Assembly: GCA_039680175.1 (NCBI GenBank)
Contig: JBDKTO010000101.1
Coordinates: 1-38,347, forward strand
Direction: 5' to 3'
DNA length: 38,347 bases
Source: Veillonellales bacterium
GTDB lineage: Bacteria; Bacillota; Negativicutes; JAAYSF01
Shown here piece by piece: positions 35,546 through 38,347 of this stretch. The notes under the pieces were generated by a model, which made no database searches, was not told where the DNA came from, and worked only from the letters and a program-made list of their open reading frames with translations. How positions within the stretch are numbered: position 1 is the stretch's first letter; each line of letters begins with the position of its first letter. Position numbers and translations under genes: made by a program.

Positions 35546-35898
35546 AGCTTGCTCCCTATAACCTCCTGTAAAACCTGCGCTATGGCGTCCGTACAGCTCG
35601 TAGTATGCTCTTTATTAGGCAGGTACTTATTGCACCTATGCCCTCGTAGAGCCTTAATAATAGCATCAGCCTCATGCTGGTTGCGTATGCGCCGGACACT
35701 AAAAGTAAGCAGGTCAGCAAGACCCTGTACCCAACTATGGCCGCAGTCTATCTCACGTGAGGCCCCGTCAATAATGATAAAATCTACCTTATTTTGCGCT
35801 TCTTCTTTAAAGGCTATGTGTATATAAAGATTTCCGCACGGCGTCCACTTCTGAAAAGTGCGGGATTTATTGATTATTTCTATACAACCGTTTTCCAT
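35542..35898 (-). CDS. TSCPD-domain protein, 118 aa
   Basis: The pattern (CGNLYIHIAFKEEAQNKVDF; DCGHSWVQGLADLLTFSVRR; IKALRGHRCNKY; TTSCTDAIAQVLQE) corresponds to the TSCPD domain, named for its Thr-Ser-Cys-Pro-Asp motif, here TSCTD. In class II ribonucleotide reductases it is the C-terminal domain, and phages often carry it alone. Its role alone is unclear. It lies next to the DUF5664 gene, so a link with nucleotide supply is likely. No ribosome site is seen. Confidence 0.8.
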   Translation of the reverse strand: MENGCIEIINKSRTFQKWTPCGNLYIHIAFKEEAQNKVDFIIIDGASREIDCGHSWVQGLADLLTFSVRRIRNQHEADAIIKALRGHRCNKYLPNKEHTTSCTDAIAQVLQEVIGSKL

Positions 35899-35903
35899 AT
35901 TTT

Positions 35904-36770
35904 TTATATCGAAGCGTGTATATCAACGTAAAAATAATCGTGCCTACAATCAGTATCTTTTTTTGTTTCTCTTTTGGGAGTAAGTTCTATTTTAACTACC
36001 CCTAAATCAGTGGGTGTCATTGCACCCTTAGCAACGTAACTCGGTTCTTCTGGCTCATATCCTTTAAGAAAAGAGCCGGTACGGGCAAAGAGTATCTTTT
36101 TGTGAGATAACCCTATCCTGTCGCCATTAGGGGATAATACCAACCTTGACTTAACCGCCGCCGATTTTTTATGGTCGTGTCCCATAAGATATATATCTGC
36201 GTCAGCGATGTTTTCCATTTGTTGCAGGGTATTAAGCGAGCCTCCCACAAGCCGTGAAGCACCTCTTCCGTGGTGCGCCCATATATCTATGGAATAGTTT
36301 TTATACCCTCTCATTATCGTCAAGCGGATAAATGAGCTTACTCCTAAATACTTTGTTTTTAAGAGTTCACAGAGTTTCTGTGTCGTGGTTATACCATTCT
36401 CAAGCACTCCGAAGTGGTTACCTTCGATGAGCCCGATTAACCGTCCGTTCATGAAAGATAACTCTTTCGCTAACTTTTTGCACCGTTCAAGAAATATCTC
36501 ATCTATGGTTTGGCAGGTAGAATCGTGGAAACAGGCCTGGTTAAGTGCTTTACGCTCGCTATAACTCATCAGGTCGTCATAATCCCCCATCCCTAAAAAA
36601 TAGCAATTCTTTTTTCTTTTTGCCCAATTTAAAAATTCATACCATTTTTCTTTGTGGCAAAGACGAGAGAAACGATGTACATCTCCGAAGGGGATTAAAT
36701 AGATAGGTTCGTTTAAATGTGCTACGTTTATCTTGTACCGATGGATAGTAAAAATACTATCGTTTAACAT
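35904..36770 (-). CDS. Calcineurin-like metallophosphoesterase, 288 aa
   Basis: All metal-binding blocks are present: FGDVH (Asp30, His32), GMGDYDD (Asp63), EGNH (Asn118, His119), AHHG (166-168) and GHDH (198-200). This is a two-metal phosphoesterase, which may cleave nucleotides, nucleic-acid ends or phosphoproteins; phage lambda has a distant relative. The substrate cannot be told. Its leader (36780-36862) can hide the ribosome site GGGGGTGG, so translation may be controlled. It heads the nucleotide-metabolism cluster. Confidence 0.9.
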   Translation of the reverse strand: MLNDSIFTIHRYKINVAHLNEPIYLIPFGDVHRFSRLCHKEKWYEFLNWAKRKKNCYFLGMGDYDDLMSYSERKALNQACFHDSTCQTIDEIFLERCKKLAKELSFMNGRLIGLIEGNHFGVLENGITTTQKLCELLKTKYLGVSSFIRLTIMRGYKNYSIDIWAHHGRGASRLVGGSLNTLQQMENIADADIYLMGHDHKKSAAVKSRLVLSPNGDRIGLSHKKILFARTGSFLKGYEPEEPSYVAKGAMTPTDLGVVKIELTPKRETKKDTDCRHDYFYVDIHASI

Positions 36771-36779
36771 AAGTTAAAT

Positions 36780-36862
36780 CCACCCCCACGGTTAAGATTG
36801 AGAGGCTTCGTCTTAAGGTATAAGGTCGCTCGTAGCCTCGCTTCGTATCGCCGTAGGGGTAG
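36780..36862 (-). promoter_or_regulatory. Leader hairpin that can hide the ribosome site
   Basis: On the transcript CTACCCCTACGG (36862-36851) can pair with CCGTGGGGGTGG (36791-36780), 12 bp with two G-U pairs. The same bases on the plus strand would give C-A mismatches, so the fold suits the minus-strand RNA. An inner stem GAGGCT/AGCCTC (36839-36834 with 36807-36802) extends with CG pairs. The 3' arm is the ribosome site of the metallophosphoesterase, so folding should block translation. It may be a riboswitch-like or protein-controlled leader. Confidence 0.65.
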
Positions 36863-36865
36863 AAA

Positions 36866-37198
36866 TTATTCACTCGCTTTATCGTAAACCTGTAACGCTA
36901 ACTCTCTTAGAAAATTCAAATCTCTTGTGCGCAGGTCTTTAATCTTCGCGTTCCCTGTTTTTCTCATATACTCATAAAAAGCGTCCTTCTGCTCCTGCTC
37001 CGTAGGTAAGCCCTTAAGAGCTACATACTTTACCGCTTCGATAAGTAAATCCTTACTGGTATGCCATACGTCATACGCCGTTTGGCTTAAAATCTCTTTT
37101 AAGAAAGGTTTACCTAATATCCATAACTTGCTTACGAGTGCCTTAAACTTATCAATGCCTACTCCAAACCAGCCTTTAATAACCTGTAATATGCCCAT
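36866..37198 (-). CDS. Hypothetical amphipathic protein, 110 aa
   Basis: The N-terminal ~40 residues (MGILQVIKGWFGVGIDKFKA, LVSKLWILGKPFLKEILSQT) are strongly amphipathic, like a membrane-surface helix, followed by a charged helical domain (PTEQEQKDAFYEYMRKTGNA; TRDLNFLRELALQVYDKASE). This kind of protein occurs near phage holins of the LL-H type, but I cannot confirm a family. AAAAAGGAGGCGGCA precedes ATG. It overlaps the previous gene by 23 nt. Confidence 0.5.
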   Translation of the reverse strand: MGILQVIKGWFGVGIDKFKALVSKLWILGKPFLKEILSQTAYDVWHTSKDLLIEAVKYVALKGLPTEQEQKDAFYEYMRKTGNAKIKDLRTRDLNFLRELALQVYDKASE

Positions 37199-37583
37199 TG
37201 CCGCCTCCTTTTTTATCTAACTCTTTCCAAAGTTTTTTCCCTCTCTTGCTCGATAAAAATTTATAAATAAACCGTCCATAGGTAAGAATAAGCATATTGC
37301 TAAACTCTGGACACATATCTACTTTTAAATAAGGGTGAGAAAATGCTTCTGAAATAGCATGACAGATTTCTACTCCGATGGCGGTATAATATCTTTCATA
37401 GGGATTTTCGTTTATTACTTTACAAAACTTTTCTGTGTATTTCTCTAAATTTTTATTAAACCGATTTTTAAAGTTCTTATCATCGCTGCCCCCAATAGAA
37501 ATATAGAAATCAGATAGTAAAATTGAAATTTGTTCTTTAGCCGATATTCCATGATTATAAACGATAGGTTTTTTGTTTTTCAT
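37176..37583 (-). CDS. Hypothetical protein, 135 aa
   Basis: MKNKKPIVYNHGISAKEQIS begins a soluble helical protein (SKEF-like text, GSDDKNFKNRFNKNLEKYTE; YTAIGVEICHAISEAFSHPY) with a basic tail (KFLSSKRGKKLWKELDKKGG). No motif is recognised. It overlaps both neighbours (4 nt with the 58-aa gene and 23 nt with the 110-aa gene), so it is part of a coupled four-gene chain. Confidence 0.55.
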   Translation of the reverse strand: MKNKKPIVYNHGISAKEQISILLSDFYISIGGSDDKNFKNRFNKNLEKYTEKFCKVINENPYERYYTAIGVEICHAISEAFSHPYLKVDMCPEFSNMLILTYGRFIYKFLSSKRGKKLWKELDKKGGGNGHITGY

Positions 37584-37756
37584 TTTTTATCCCTCACTTT
37601 CGTCAAATCTATAACGTCTTCTATTCTCTGGTGTTCTATATCGTGGTTCTCCGTGTCCGGCTCCCCCATTCCCCGCTCCCCTGGCCACGAACGGTTGATA
37701 GTAACCTTAAACCCCTTGACTAATAGCTTCTGTATAAAATCCCCTATCCAGCTCAT
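37580..37756 (-). CDS. Small hypothetical protein, 58 aa
   Basis: MSWIGDFIQKLLVKGFKVTI starts with an amphipathic helix that could lie on a membrane, followed by an acidic tail (EPDTENHDIEHQRIEDVIDL). It is joined by ATGA overlaps to the holin-like gene upstream and the 135-aa gene downstream, a strong sign that it is translated. No family is known. Confidence 0.6.
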   Translation of the reverse strand: MSWIGDFIQKLLVKGFKVTINRSWPGERGMGEPDTENHDIEHQRIEDVIDLTKVRDKK

Positions 37757-38079
37757 CCTTTAGCCTTTTCTAATAGCTCCTGTGCCTGTAGAGATATTTT
37801 AAAATCGGGCAACCGTGAAGCTATCCTGTTCACTATCCTATGTGCTACGAAGCGGGTAATGATATTTAATTTAATCGTCCCCTGTTGCTCAAGAAGGGCA
37901 ATCGCTTTAACCGCCAGCGTTTTACGCTCGGCCTTGTCTATCACCCCGTCAATAGCCATTTTCTCAATCTCGGTTACTAAGGGAGTGATGACCTTAGAAA
38001 GTTTATCTGTCCACCGTTTTATAAAGAGCCACACCACTAATGCCCCTGCTCCAATCGCTTGCCAGTTTACATTATTCAT
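37753..38079 (-). CDS. Candidate holin-like membrane protein, 108 aa
   Basis: A single N-terminal membrane segment (IGAGALVVWLFIKRW) follows a short hydrophilic start, and the remainder is helical and charged (VTEIEKMAIDGVIDKAERKT, KISLQAQELLEKAKG). That is the build of LLH-type phage holins, which assemble membrane lesions, although this could be another membrane protein. GGGGTGAGGT precedes ATG. It lies early in the chain, before the lytic transglycosylase. Confidence 0.5.
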   Translation of the reverse strand: MNNVNWQAIGAGALVVWLFIKRWTDKLSKVITPLVTEIEKMAIDGVIDKAERKTLAVKAIALLEQQGTIKLNIITRFVAHRIVNRIASRLPDFKISLQAQELLEKAKG

Positions 38080-38082
38080 ACC

Positions 38083-38280
38083 TCACCCCTTTATATACCC
38101 GTCCCATATCCATAGTATCCCCCGCTCTTCAAAATCACTTCTGTACCCTAAAATAACGTTGCACATATCACACCTTAAAGAATGATTATCTTTATGCACA
38201 TCATCACAATCCTTCTTCTCCTCGCACTCGTGGCAGAAGAAAATAAAACAAGGCTTGGCAATGTCAAAGGTTAGGTTCAT
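38083..38280 (-). CDS. Zinc-ribbon-like protein, 65 aa
   Basis: CHECEEKKDC (residues 16-25) and CDMC (37-40) give two Cys pairs that suit a zinc ribbon; the end is DFEERGILWIWDGYIKG. The ATG lies in the terminal repeat, so its first codons also appear at 1-60. There is no visible ribosome site. It ends 4 nt before the holin-like gene. Confidence 0.65.
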   Translation of the reverse strand: MNLTFDIAKPCFIFFCHECEEKKDCDDVHKDNHSLRCDMCNVILGYRSDFEERGILWIWDGYIKG

Positions 38281-38347
38281 GTTAATAATAAATTAGTAAT
38301 GCCTGGGCAAAGGCTTAAGCTAACGGATTACTTTCTACCGATTCAAG
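38221..38347. repeat. Terminal direct repeat, right copy (circle join)
   Basis: Identical to 1-127 across all 127 bases. It contains the start of the zinc-ribbon gene and, at 38315-38347, a second copy of the 3' end of the 95-376 gene. Either copy should be removed to obtain the 38,220-bp circle. Confidence 0.95.

Overview
This window is a complete circular phage genome. Its first 127 bases are repeated exactly as its last 127, so the unique circle is 38,220 bp. A repeat of exactly 127 nt equals a common assembler k-mer, so it is probably an assembly join and not a biological terminal repeat. The portal, HK97-like capsid protein, head-tail adaptor, propeller-like tail protein, three ejection-like proteins and absence of a tape measure or sheath gene suggest a short-tailed (podovirus-like) member of Caudoviricetes. 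The host cannot be named. Shine-Dalgarno sites, TTGACA/TATATT-type promoters, Sec signal peptides and an O-antigen-type polymerase point to a bacterium with a surface polysaccharide, probably Gram-negative. I see no integrase, DNA polymerase or tRNA gene.

Almost everything reads on the minus strand, so expression runs from high to low coordinates. Genes are very tightly packed, with ATGA overlaps and many proteins of 22-60 aa. From 38.3 to 33.1 kb lie small holin-like or zinc-ribbon genes, a metallophosphoesterase behind a hairpin that can hide its ribosome site, a TSCPD protein, a MazZ/DUF5664-like nucleotide hydrolase, a VRR-NUC nuclease, a ribbon-helix-helix regulator with a promoter/operator at its start codon, and an HNH endonuclease fused in frame to a secreted lytic transglycosylase. 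From 33.1 to 27.9 kb lie a nonapeptide-repeat protein, a Cas4/RecB-like nuclease, a possible ssDNA-binding protein, an HTH protein behind a terminator, a C5 DNA methyltransferase interrupted by an in-frame TAA, and a replication-initiation-like protein. From 27.9 to 23.7 kb is a string of tiny zinc-ribbon and membrane proteins plus a YopX protein also interrupted by TAA.

A sigma-region-4-like protein at 23.6 kb, whose start is buried in a nested hairpin, precedes the packaging and virion operon: small and large terminase, portal, scaffold, capsid, a signal-peptide protein, adaptor, O-antigen polymerase, propeller-like tail protein, a signal-peptide appendage protein, a CxxCxxCC protein and three ejection-like proteins (23.3-7.5 kb). 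Two plus-strand cargo genes (6.8-7.5 kb) and a regulatory stretch (6.2-6.8 kb) with a short self-complementary RNA separate this from the tail-fibre operon (6.2-1.3 kb), which holds a coiled-coil protein and two large signal-peptide, Asn-X-Ser/Thr-rich fibres. Small membrane proteins, probably for lysis, follow, then a ~181-nt highly structured noncoding RNA.

The strongest unusual features are this RNA; Sec signal peptides on several putative virion or fibre proteins together with a phage-borne O-antigen polymerase; the HNH-transglycosylase fusion with a slippery U-run at an alternative start; two ochre-interrupted genes whose frames are otherwise intact; and several leaders that fold over ribosome sites. 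All were found by reading. No structure prediction, homology search or alignment was run.
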